Assembly: GCA_910579745.1 (NCBI GenBank)
Contig: CAJTVH010000002.1
Coordinates: forward strand, 1 to 64,000
DNA: 64,000 bases
Source: an uncultured Clostridia bacterium
GTDB lineage: Bacteria > Bacillota > Clostridia > Lachnospirales > CAG-274
Direction: 5' to 3'
Below are positions 9,938 through 18,271 of this stretch, piece by piece (the first letter of the stretch is position 1; each line of letters starts with the position of its first letter). Made by a program: the position numbers and the translations under genes. The notes under the pieces are model-generated. The model had not been told where the DNA came from. It ran no database searches and saw only the letters and a program-made list of their open reading frames with translations.

Positions 9938-10810
9938 ATGGAAGAGATTGATTTATTAAATACTATACAACAAAAAGTTCCTGAGCTTAGCAAAGGGCAG
10001 AAAAGAATCGCGAAATTTTTAATTGAGGATTATGATAAAGCCATTTATCTTACAGCCTCAAAGCTTGGAGAGGTTACGGGAGTAAGCGAATCAACCGTTG
10101 TAAGATTCGCTATTGAACTTGGATTTGACGGATACCCAAAATTACAGAGAGCTTTAGTGGATCTTGTAAAAACAAAACTTACCGCTTCTCAAAGAATTCA
10201 GGTTTCTTCTGATAGAATGGAAAGAAGCGACAAAAGTATTCTTAAAGCGATTTTGGAATCAGACTCTGAAAGAATACACAGAACTTTAAACGAAATTGAT
10301 GAGAATGTATTTAAAAAGTGTGTTAATGAGATTATTTCAGCGAAAAAAGTTTATGTTTTTGGAGGAAGGAGTTCTTTTTCTCTCGCATCATTTCTTCATT
10401 TTTACCTTAATCTCATGCTTAACGATGTTATTCTCATTAATTCATACGCGTCGACGGAGATTTTTGAACAGATTTATAAAATGGATAATGATGATTTATT
10501 TATAGGAATAAGTTTTCCAAGGTATTCTCAAAGAACTATAAGAGCTATGGAGTATGCGGGGAAAAGAGGAGCCTCTACTATCGCTATTACAGACAGCAAG
10601 GTATCTCCTCTCATTAAATATTCTGATTTATCTCTTACGGCGAGAAGCGATATGGTGTCTTTTGTTGACTCGCTTGTGGCGCCAATGAGTGTTATTAACG
10701 CGTTGCTTGTAGGAATTAGCGTAAGTAAAAAAGATGACCTTATTAAAAATCTTGATAACCTTGAGAGAATTTGGAATGAGTATCAAGTTTACACATCAAA
10801 CTCAACGTAA
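9938..10810 (+). CDS. RpiR/MurR-type transcriptional regulator with SIS domain
   Basis: A 290-residue cytoplasmic transcription factor. Residues 1-80 form the RpiR-type helix-turn-helix (QKRIAKFLIEDYDKA, LGEVTGVSESTVVRFAIELG). Residues about 125-260 form a sugar-isomerase (SIS) domain that in this family binds a phosphosugar effector, with segments KKVYVFGGRSSFSLA and IGISFPRYSQRTI. It lies directly upstream of the BaiN-like flavoprotein and may share its transcript. Its regulon cannot be inferred, because the following genes are housekeeping and not sugar catabolic. Confidence 0.88.
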   Translation: MEEIDLLNTIQQKVPELSKGQKRIAKFLIEDYDKAIYLTASKLGEVTGVSESTVVRFAIELGFDGYPKLQRALVDLVKTKLTASQRIQVSSDRMERSDKSILKAILESDSERIHRTLNEIDENVFKKCVNEIISAKKVYVFGGRSSFSLASFLHFYLNLMLNDVILINSYASTEIFEQIYKMDNDDLFIGISFPRYSQRTIRAMEYAGKRGASTIAITDSKVSPLIKYSDLSLTARSDMVSFVDSLVAPMSVINALLVGISVSKKDDLIKNLDNLERIWNEYQVYTSNST

Positions 10811-10832
10811 AAAATATATAGGATTGGTTTTT

Positions 10833-12056
10833 ATGAAAAAAGTTGTTGTAATAGGCGGAGGTCCCGCGGGTATGATAGCGGCGGGTAACGCCGCTTTAAA
10901 TGGAAACGATGTTATTCTTTTTGAGAAAAACGAAAAACTCGGAAAAAAGCTTTATATCACGGGAAAGGGCAGATGCAATCTTACTAACGCTTCAGATCCT
11001 GAAACGCTGATAAAAAATACTATTGGAAATCCTTATTTTATGTATAGTGCTTATTATTCTTTCGGAAGTGAGCGTACTATGGAGTTTTTTGAGGGTTTAG
11101 GCGTTAGTTTAAAAGTTGAGAGAGGAAATAGGGTTTTTCCGAAGTCTGATAAATCAAGCGATATAATAAAGGCACTGGATAAATTTTTAAAAAATTCAGG
11201 AGTCAATGTTAAATTAAATTCGGAAATTGTCGATATTATTATTGAGGATAATAAAGTTTTGGGAGTTGTGATGAAAGGCAAGGAAAAAGTTTTAGCTCAG
11301 TCCGTTATTATAGCCACGGGAGGTCTTTCTTATCCTGTGACTGGTTCAGACGGGGCGGGATATGTTTTCGCTAAAAAAGGAGGACATATTATTTCAGGAC
11401 TTTATCCGTCTCTTGTTCCTTTAAAGGTTTCTCAAAAATGGTGTTATATTTTACAGGGGCTTAGTCTTAAAAATATTTCTATTGAAGTTAAAATAAGAGG
11501 TAAATCAGTTTATAAAGATTTTGGGGAAATGATGTTTACGCATTTTGGTGTGACGGGCCCTCTTATTTTAAGTGCAAGCAGATATATTACGAAAAGAATT
11601 TCCGAAAATCCTGAGATTTATATAGATCTTAAACCAGCTCTTACTGAAAAGGAGCTTGATTTACGTATTTTAAAGGATTTCGAAAAATTTATTAACAGAA
11701 CTTTTAAAAACTGCCTTAATGAGTTATTGCCACAAAAGATGATACCTGTTATAATAGAGTTGTCGAAAATTAACCCGGACAAGAGGGTTAATGAAATCAC
11801 AAAAGAGGAAAGAAAAAGAATTTGTTGCCTGCTCAAAAATCTTAAACTGAATATTGCTGATACAAGGGGATTTTCTGAGGCGATTATTACTTGTGGAGGA
11901 GTAAACGTTAATGAGATTGACCCAAGCACTATGAAATCTAAAATTATTGATGGTTTGTCCTTTGCGGGGGAAGTTATTGATGTGGATTGTTTTACAGGCG
12001 GGTTTAATTTACAGGTCGCTTTCTCAACGGGTTATTTGGCGGGAATAAATGTGTAA
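10833..12056 (+). CDS. BaiN/HI0933-family FAD-dependent oxidoreductase
   Basis: A 407-residue flavoprotein of the HI0933/YhiN/BaiN family. The N-terminal dinucleotide fold is VVVIGGGPAGMIAAGNAALNG, followed by the family hallmark GKKLYITGKGRCNLTNA and a C-terminal FAD-contact segment, DVDCFTGGFNLQVAFSTGY. An open frame extends upstream to 10734 inside the rpiR-type gene, but the conserved fold starts at MKKVVVIGGG, so I place the start at 10833. Members are often unassigned; some act on bile-acid derivatives, which I do not claim here. The next gene starts 15 bases downstream, suggesting co-transcription. Confidence 0.88.
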   Translation: MKKVVVIGGGPAGMIAAGNAALNGNDVILFEKNEKLGKKLYITGKGRCNLTNASDPETLIKNTIGNPYFMYSAYYSFGSERTMEFFEGLGVSLKVERGNRVFPKSDKSSDIIKALDKFLKNSGVNVKLNSEIVDIIIEDNKVLGVVMKGKEKVLAQSVIIATGGLSYPVTGSDGAGYVFAKKGGHIISGLYPSLVPLKVSQKWCYILQGLSLKNISIEVKIRGKSVYKDFGEMMFTHFGVTGPLILSASRYITKRISENPEIYIDLKPALTEKELDLRILKDFEKFINRTFKNCLNELLPQKMIPVIIELSKINPDKRVNEITKEERKRICCLLKNLKLNIADTRGFSEAIITCGGVNVNEIDPSTMKSKIIDGLSFAGEVIDVDCFTGGFNLQVAFSTGYLAGINV

Positions 12057-12070
12057 GGAGAGTGTAAAAG

Positions 12071-13099
12071 TTGTCTTATTGTGGTATAAGAGGCGCGATT
12101 ACTGTTGAGGAAAACAGTAGGGATTGTATTCTTATGAATACGAAAATTCTTTTAAATGAGATTATAAAATCCAATAATATTGATTTAGATGATATAACTT
12201 CTATTATTTTTACCGCCACAAATGATATTGACGCTGTTTACCCAGCTGTTTCGGCGAGAGAGCTGGGTATAGTGCATGCCGGTCTTATGTGCGTTCAGGA
12301 AATGTATGTGAAAGACAGTCTAAAAATGTGTGTGAGAATTCTTATTAATATAGACAGTAATTTGAGACAGAAAGACGTTAACCATGTGTATTTAAAAGGG
12401 GCTGTTAAATTACGTCCGGATTTAGCGAAAAAAAATTTTATATCAATAGCTATCGACGGACCTGCCGGCTCAGGAAAAAGTACCGTCGCTAAAGAAATTT
12501 CCAAAACTCTCGGTTATATATATGTTGACACGGGAGCTATGTATCGCTCGGTGGCTTTATACTGTTTAGATAATGGAATTGACACGAAAGACGATTTTTC
12601 TGTGGAAAGTGTTCTTGATAATATAAATATTGAGCTTAAATATATAAATGGGGAACAAAGGATTTATTTAAACGGTGATGATGTAACATCCAAAATAAGG
12701 ACTCAAGACGTGGCGAAAGGTTCATCCGATGTTGCCGCTATTAAGAGAGTCCGAGAGGTTCTTGTTGATACGCAGCGTAAAATAGCCAAGAGCTGTAATG
12801 TTGTTATGGATGGAAGAGATATTGGTACATGCGTTTTACCCGACGCTACCGTTAAGATATATATGGACGCTGAAATTAGCGAGAGAACCAAAAGGCGCTG
12901 CGGAGAACTTAAAGAAAAGGGTATTGTTTTTGATTTCGATAAAGTTAAGCAAGAGATTACTCAAAGAGATGAAAATGATAAAAACAGAGAGTTTTCTCCT
13001 CTTAAAATGGCTGATGACGCGATATTTTTTGATTCTACGTATAAAACCGCTGAAGAAGTTAAAAATGAAATTATTAATATTATTAACGAAAGGTTTTGA
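12071..13099 (+). CDS. aroH-cmk: Chorismate mutase (AroH type)-cytidylate kinase fusion
   Basis: One 342-residue frame joins two enzymes. Residues 1-120 match the small trimeric AroH chorismate mutase: Arg7 in GIRGAI, Arg63, Cys74, Glu77 in CVQEM, Arg89 and Tyr107 in HVYL correspond to its active-site set. Residues 125-342 are a complete CMP/dCMP kinase with P-loop DGPAGSGKST, YVDTGAMYRSVA, and the arginine-rich DGRDIGTCV region. The joint PDLAKKNFISIAIDG has no stop or frameshift. The start is TTG at 12071 behind AAGGAG. It could therefore feed both aromatic amino acid and pyrimidine nucleotide synthesis. The ispH-rpsA gene begins two bases after the stop, so the two are surely co-transcribed. 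Confidence 0.9.
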   Translation: MSYCGIRGAITVEENSRDCILMNTKILLNEIIKSNNIDLDDITSIIFTATNDIDAVYPAVSARELGIVHAGLMCVQEMYVKDSLKMCVRILINIDSNLRQKDVNHVYLKGAVKLRPDLAKKNFISIAIDGPAGSGKSTVAKEISKTLGYIYVDTGAMYRSVALYCLDNGIDTKDDFSVESVLDNINIELKYINGEQRIYLNGDDVTSKIRTQDVAKGSSDVAAIKRVREVLVDTQRKIAKSCNVVMDGRDIGTCVLPDATVKIYMDAEISERTKRRCGELKEKGIVFDFDKVKQEITQRDENDKNREFSPLKMADDAIFFDSTYKTAEEVKNEIINIINERF

Positions 13100-13101
13100 T
13101 T

Positions 13102-15042
13102 ATGGAGATTATTCTTTCAAAATCCGCCGGTTTTTGTTTTGGTGTAAAAAGAGCTATCGAATGTGTATATAATATGACTGGTTCAGGCATAATATATACC
13201 TACGGACCTCTTATCCATAATAAATTCGTTATTTCTGATTTGGAGAAAAAAGGCGTTTTTGTTATTGACAATTTTGAAGAGGTTGAGAAGGGAAGTGTTG
13301 TTGTTATTCGCTCTCATGGTGTAGCTGAATCGGTTTATAGAGAACTTGAGAAAAGAAAGATTAAATACGCTGACTGTACATGCCCTTTTGTGAAAAAAAT
13401 TCATAATATTGTAAAATACGCTTATCAAAAAGGCAATGAGATTATTATTGTGGGAAATTCAAGTCATCCCGAAATTATAGGAATAAACGGGTGGGCGGAT
13501 AATCGCGGAATTATTATAAATTCGCCTGAGGAGGCGTTAAAAACCAATATTGACAAAAATAAAAAATATACTTTGGTGGTTCAAACAACATATCAAAGGG
13601 ATATTTTTGAGGATATTTCAAAAATTTTTCGTGAATTTACAAATGTTGAAATTAATAATACAATTTGTTCAGCGACCGAGGATAGACAGAAGGAAGCTGA
13701 GAGAATCGCTAAAAATGTTGATAAAATGATTATTATTGGTGATGAAAAAAGTTCTAATACAAGAAAATTATTTGAAATAAGTAAAAAATATTGTAAAAAT
13801 ACATTTTTATGCGAAACAATTTATAATTTACAGTTGAATATTTTGCGAAAAAGTGATAAAATTGGAGTAACTGCCGGTGCGTCTACACCGCCGGCCATAA
13901 TAAAGGAGGCTATTAATATAATGAGTGAAAATGAAAATTTCGCGGAGATGCTTGACCAAAGCTTAATTACTTTACATACAGGAGATGTTGTTAAAGGTAC
14001 TGTTATTAGTGTAAGCAACGGTGAAGTGTCTGTTAATCTTGGTTACAAATCAGATGGAATAATTCCTAAAAATGAATTTTCCGAAAACCCTGACGTTGAC
14101 CCCGCCGATGTTGTCAAAGCGGGTGATGAAATTGAGGTTTTTGTTGTGAGAGTCAACGACGGGGACGGCAACGTGCTTGTCTCAAGAAAAAGACTTGAGG
14201 CGAACAAAGGATATGAGGAGATAGAAGAAGCTTTTAACAATAAAACTGTTATTAAAGGCAAAGTTATTGATATTGTTAAGGGCGGGCTTATCGCTGTTAT
14301 TAATAATAAAAGAGTTTTTGTTCCGTCTTCTCAGATTTCAAACAGATTTGTTGAGGACTTAAATGAGTTTAAAAATAAAGAATTTGATTTTAACATTCTT
14401 GAGTTTGATAAATCAAAACGCCGTATTATCGCGGGCAGAAAAGAACTTGTTCAAAAAGAAATAAATGAGAAAAGACAGAAAGTATTTGATTCTGTTAAAG
14501 CGGGAGACAGGATTGACGGCACGGTAAGCCGTATCGTTGATTTTGGGGCGTTTGTAGATATTGGAGGAGTGGATGGACTTATTCACATTTCCGAGATGAG
14601 CTGGGGACGTGTTAAAAAGGTGTCGGATGTTTTATCAGAGGGTGATAAAGTTACTGTTACTGTTTTGGACGTAAACAGTGAGAAAGGCAAAATTTCTTTA
14701 TCTCTTAAAGATGTTAATAACAATCCTTGGAAAGCCGCTTCTGAAAAATACGCTATTGGAAATATTGTCGAGGGTAAGGTTGTGAGAATGGTTCCATTTG
14801 GCGCCTTTGTTGAACTTGAGGAAGGAGTAGACGGACTTATTCATATTTCTCAAATTTCTTATAAACATATCGCTAAACCTGATGATGTTTTGGAAATTGA
14901 TCAGGTTGTTAAAGTTAAAGTTACGGATTTTGACGCTGAGAACAAAAAAATCAGCCTTAGTATTAAAGAAGCCGACAAAAAGCCTGAGGAAGAGAATACG
15001 GAGAATAAAGCTGAGGAAACAAAAGAAAATACAGAAGCTTAA
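13102..15042 (+). CDS. ispH-rpsA: IspH-ribosomal protein S1 fusion
   Basis: A 646-residue fusion. Residues 1-280 are 4-hydroxy-3-methylbut-2-enyl diphosphate reductase, the last step of the MEP isoprenoid pathway. Its iron-sulfur ligand cysteines occur in GFCFGVKRA (Cys12), CTCPFVKKIH and NTICSATEDRQ, with HGV and TAGASTPPA also present. The C-terminal part holds four S1 RNA-binding repeats, two of them with the clear GAFVDIGGVDGLIHIS and GAFVELEEGVDGLIHIS cores, and then an acidic tail. This arrangement is known in Clostridia. The start is ATG 13102; an in-frame TTG at 13096 is too close to AAAGG. Confidence 0.95.
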   Translation: MEIILSKSAGFCFGVKRAIECVYNMTGSGIIYTYGPLIHNKFVISDLEKKGVFVIDNFEEVEKGSVVVIRSHGVAESVYRELEKRKIKYADCTCPFVKKIHNIVKYAYQKGNEIIIVGNSSHPEIIGINGWADNRGIIINSPEEALKTNIDKNKKYTLVVQTTYQRDIFEDISKIFREFTNVEINNTICSATEDRQKEAERIAKNVDKMIIIGDEKSSNTRKLFEISKKYCKNTFLCETIYNLQLNILRKSDKIGVTAGASTPPAIIKEAINIMSENENFAEMLDQSLITLHTGDVVKGTVISVSNGEVSVNLGYKSDGIIPKNEFSENPDVDPADVVKAGDEIEVFVVRVNDGDGNVLVSRKRLEANKGYEEIEEAFNNKTVIKGKVIDIVKGGLIAVINNKRVFVPSSQISNRFVEDLNEFKNKEFDFNILEFDKSKRRIIAGRKELVQKEINEKRQKVFDSVKAGDRIDGTVSRIVDFGAFVDIGGVDGLIHISEMSWGRVKKVSDVLSEGDKVTVTVLDVNSEKGKISLSLKDVNNNPWKAASEKYAIGNIVEGKVVRMVPFGAFVELEEGVDGLIHISQISYKHIAKPDDVLEIDQVVKVKVTDFDAENKKISLSIKEADKKPEEENTENKAEETKENTEA

Positions 15043-15056
15043 AAGAGCTTTTAATA

Positions 15057-15096
15057 AATTTAAGGAAACGGTGTTTGAACATCGTTTCCTTAAATT
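15057..15096 (+). terminator. Strong hairpin after ispH-rpsA
   Basis: A 14-bp perfect stem (aatttaaggaaacg with cgtttccttaaatt), extended by three inner pairs to 17 bp around a six-base loop. The following bases are A-rich rather than T-rich, so termination efficiency is uncertain; it may instead stabilise or process the 3' end. Confidence 0.6.
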
Positions 15097-15179
15097 GTAA
15101 AAAAATACTTTTAATTTTGGAACAGTAATTGATTTGTATCATAGTTTTTTATAAAATTTTTTATATGGAGGATGTTTTA

Positions 15180-16415
15180 ATGTTTGATTTAAACGAACTG
15201 AATAATGTTGACCCTGAAATTAAAAGCGCTATTGAGCAGGAACTTGAAAGACAGAGAAGTAACATTGAGCTTATCGCTTCGGAAAATTTTGTCTCAAAAG
15301 CGGTAATGGCGGCTATGGGTTCTCCAATGACAAATAAATACGCTGAGGGATACCCAGGAAAAAGATATTATGGCGGATGCGAGAAAGTTGATATAGCGGA
15401 GAATCTCGCTATAGAAAGAGCCAAAAAGCTTTTTAGAGCGGAACACGCCAACGTTCAGCCTCATTCAGGAGCGCAGGCTAATATGGCTGTGTTTTTCGCT
15501 GTTTTAAAGCCGGGAGACACTGTTATGGGTATGAATCTCGCTCATGGAGGACATCTTACTCACGGAAGTCCTGTTAATATGTCCGGAAAACAATATAATA
15601 TTATTCCTTATGGCGTTGAAAAAGAAACAGGAAGAATAGATTATGATGAAGTGAGGCGTCTCGCTATTGAGCATAAACCCAAACTTATCGTAGCAGGAGC
15701 GAGCGCTTATTCACGTGTTATTGACTTTGAGAAATTCAGCGAGGTCGCCAAAGAGGTCGGGGCGTATCTTATGGTTGATATGGCTCATATCGCCGGACTT
15801 GTAGCCGCGGGGCTTCATCCAAATCCTGTTCCTTACGCTGATTTTGTCACTACTACGACTCATAAAACTTTAAGAGGACCGAGAGGCGGTCTTATACTTT
15901 GTAGAGAAGAAAACGCTAAGCTCATTGACAAGTCTATTTTCCCGGGTATTCAAGGCGGACCTTTGATGCACGTTATCGCCGCAAAAGCTGTTTGTTTTAA
16001 AGAGGCTTTGTCAGATGAGTTTAAACAATACGCTAATCAAGTTGTTAAAAATGCTAAAGTTCTCGCGGAAGGTCTTGTTAAAAATGGGTTTAACATTGTT
16101 TCAGGCGGAACCGACAATCACCTTATGCTTGTTGATTTACAAAGCATGAATATTACGGGAAAAGAAGCTGAAAAAAGACTTGATGAGGTATGTGTTACAT
16201 GCAATAAAAACGCTATTCCCTTTGATCCTCAGAAGCCGTTTGTCACAAGCGGTATAAGGCTTGGTACTCCTGCTGTTACCTCAAGGGGGATGGTTGAGGA
16301 TGATATGCTTGAAATCTCGGATATTATCGGTCTTGTTATTAAAGATTTTGAGGGTAACAAAGCGGAGGCTAAAGCTAGGGTTGAAAAGTTAGTTTTAAAA
16401 TATCCTTTATATTAA
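15180..16415 (+). CDS. glyA: Serine hydroxymethyltransferase
   Basis: A 411-residue PLP enzyme that interconverts serine and glycine with tetrahydrofolate, the main source of one-carbon units. It contains NIELIASENFVSKAVMAAMGS, YPGKRYYGGCE, the PLP lysine at residue 229 in TTTTHKTLRGPRGG, and a complete C-terminal domain. The open frame extends upstream to 15129, but GGAGG at 15167-15171 and the conserved N-terminus fix the start at ATG 15180. It follows the ispH-rpsA hairpin by 84 bases and has no visible glycine or folate riboswitch. Confidence 0.97.
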   Translation: MFDLNELNNVDPEIKSAIEQELERQRSNIELIASENFVSKAVMAAMGSPMTNKYAEGYPGKRYYGGCEKVDIAENLAIERAKKLFRAEHANVQPHSGAQANMAVFFAVLKPGDTVMGMNLAHGGHLTHGSPVNMSGKQYNIIPYGVEKETGRIDYDEVRRLAIEHKPKLIVAGASAYSRVIDFEKFSEVAKEVGAYLMVDMAHIAGLVAAGLHPNPVPYADFVTTTTHKTLRGPRGGLILCREENAKLIDKSIFPGIQGGPLMHVIAAKAVCFKEALSDEFKQYANQVVKNAKVLAEGLVKNGFNIVSGGTDNHLMLVDLQSMNITGKEAEKRLDEVCVTCNKNAIPFDPQKPFVTSGIRLGTPAVTSRGMVEDDMLEISDIIGLVIKDFEGNKAEAKARVEKLVLKYPLY

Positions 16416-16429
16416 TAAGTTAAAATTCA

Positions 16430-16604
16430 TTAGAGAACTGTTTGAAAACTTTATAAGATTTGTTAAAACATTGTTATAAAAGTTTTCAGAGATTTTTATA
16501 ATTTTAAGTTTTTGTTTTTTGCAAGTCGGAGGAGGGTATACTTAAGTATTGTCTATATGGCAGCGTATTTATCGTGACTATTTTAGTTTTCAGGCAGTTC
16601 CTAA
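16430..16604. repeat. Degraded copy of the hairpin repeat with internal hairpin
   Basis: The left end is ttagagaactgtttgaaaac and the right end is tagttttcaggcagttccta, both recognisable versions of the repeat ends. Inside, 16443-16456 pairs with 16474-16488 and is followed by GATTTTTA, so this copy could serve as the glyA terminator. Confidence 0.5.
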
Positions 16605-17009
16605 TGATAAAAATTAAAAATGGCTTTGTAAGACAGAGAGAAATAAATCCGTATAGGCGAAGTAAGAAAAATAGGGTAGAATTTTAAATAACATGTCTTG
16701 ACTAAACATATGTTTAAACGGATTTATAGATTTAAACGGCAAAGCTATTTTTTGATTTTTTATAAAATATCGTAATTTTATAGAGTTTATACGGTTATTA
16801 ATATTAAACACAATTTAATGTGTATATAAAAATTAAAAAAAACTTGAGGTTTTTGACAAAATTAAATTTTTTCTATATAAAGAAATTTTGAGGAGATTTT
16901 ATTTTTTGGCTTTTGTAATATTTTCTTAATTAAAAGGAGCGGTTGTACTTTTGCTAAAGTTGTTATTTATACAATTTTAATAGTTTCTATAAGTGTTTTT
17001 AGATATGTT
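16605..17009. other. Gene-free AT-rich gap
   Basis: About 400 bases between the repeat and the minus-strand ylbJ. Near 16990-17012 is another right-end relic of the hairpin repeat (gtgtttttagatatgtttta). Nothing coding is supported. Confidence 0.5.
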
Positions 17010-18203
17010 TTAATGTTTTCTTAATAAATTATATATGTAAATAATTATTGACAACATAAAAATTAATAATGTTATGAGTAAAAAATTTATTGATGATTCT
17101 GTTAGTATATTTAAAGGCGATTGAGTCTCTATTTTAAATGTTGATATAGTTTCTGAGAAATTCACGTTTAAAAATATGTTTAGAATGTATACATATATGA
17201 CTGAAAGTATACCTTGAATAAATTTTGATAAAATATACAATCCCGCTTTAATTTTAAGCTTGGAAAGGAATCCCATTGACTGAGCGTGAATTGAAAATCC
17301 ACCCCAAGATATTATTCCAGCAGTTATCGCTATTGTTGTTATATTATGAGGCAAAGAGGCGATATTTTTACAACCGTTTGTTATCTCAAGCATACCTGTC
17401 GCTATTGGAAAAATAAAATCTGTATTTATATTTAACGTATTAAATAACGGAGTCATAAGTTTTGTTAAAAATATTGATACTTCAGTTATTTCCATCATTT
17501 TTGAAAGAACCGAAAACAATATTATGAAACCGCCTATCATAAGTATTGATTCCATAGAGTCTTTTACGCTTTGTTTTAATATTATTCCGATTGACATATT
17601 GTTTTTTATATAATCATTTTTTATTTGTGATATTGTATATTTTAGATTGGGTGTTTTTCTTTTTAATGATATTTCAGATGAGTTATAATTTCTTAACGCT
17701 ATTCCTATTGTAAGAGCTGAGAGGTAGTGGGAAAGTATTATAAGAGTTCCCGCTTTGGGAAGATTTAACATTGAGACCGCTACTGTTCCGAGTATAAAAA
17801 GCGGACCTGAGTTATTTGTAAACATTATAAGTTTTTGCGCCTCGGATTTTGTTATTTTATTATTTTCATATAAAGACGCTGTTATTTTCGCTCCTATAGG
17901 GTATCCGGAGATAAATCCCATTATTAAAGCGAATGCCCCATAGCCTGATATTTTGAAAAGTTTTCGAGTTATAGGTTCTGACGCTACTCCTATTAAATTT
18001 ATAAAACCTGTCATAGATAAAATATTAGCTCCTATTATAAATGGAAGTAAAGACGGTATTACATTATTAAACCAAAGCAAAAGTCCGTTTTTCGCGGAGG
18101 TTATTATGTCGCTTGGAAATAATATTATCAGAATATTGAAAAATATAACTACTATTGGTATAATATAGATAATGGAATTTTTTATTATTGATTTATTTTT
18201 CAA
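17010..18203 (-). CDS. ylbJ: Sporulation integral membrane protein YlbJ
   Basis: A 397-residue multi-pass membrane protein of the nucleoside-recognition (Gate) superfamily, most like YlbJ, which in Bacillus is expressed in the mother cell and needed for normal spore maturation. It shows IIPSLLPFIIGANIL-like helices, GFISGYPIGAKI, and the second gate repeat SWGGFSIHAQSMGF. GTG at 18212 overlaps the AAGGAG box (18212-18217), whereas TTG at 18203 sits 8 bases after it, so I choose TTG. It is divergent from the HlyD-like gene. Its presence supports an endospore-forming host. Confidence 0.88.
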   Translation of the reverse strand: MKNKSIIKNSIIYIIPIVVIFFNILIILFPSDIITSAKNGLLLWFNNVIPSLLPFIIGANILSMTGFINLIGVASEPITRKLFKISGYGAFALIMGFISGYPIGAKITASLYENNKITKSEAQKLIMFTNNSGPLFILGTVAVSMLNLPKAGTLIILSHYLSALTIGIALRNYNSSEISLKRKTPNLKYTISQIKNDYIKNNMSIGIILKQSVKDSMESILMIGGFIILFSVLSKMMEITEVSIFLTKLMTPLFNTLNINTDFIFPIATGMLEITNGCKNIASLPHNITTIAITAGIISWGGFSIHAQSMGFLSKLKIKAGLYILSKFIQGILSVIYVYILNIFLNVNFSETISTFKIETQSPLNILTESSINFLLITLLIFMLSIIIYIYNLLRKH

Positions 18204-18215
18204 TTTTATCACTCC

Positions 18216-18243
18216 TTACATTAATTTATTTTTTTTAATGTAA
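18216..18243. promoter_or_regulatory. Inverted repeat between divergent ylbJ and HlyD-like gene
   Basis: A perfect 9-bp inverted repeat (ttacattaa and ttaatgtaa) separated by 10 bases lies in the shared upstream region. It could be an operator or simply an AT-rich hairpin. Confidence 0.3.
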
Positions 18244-18271
18244 AATTATGATTGATTGGAGAGGATTGATT

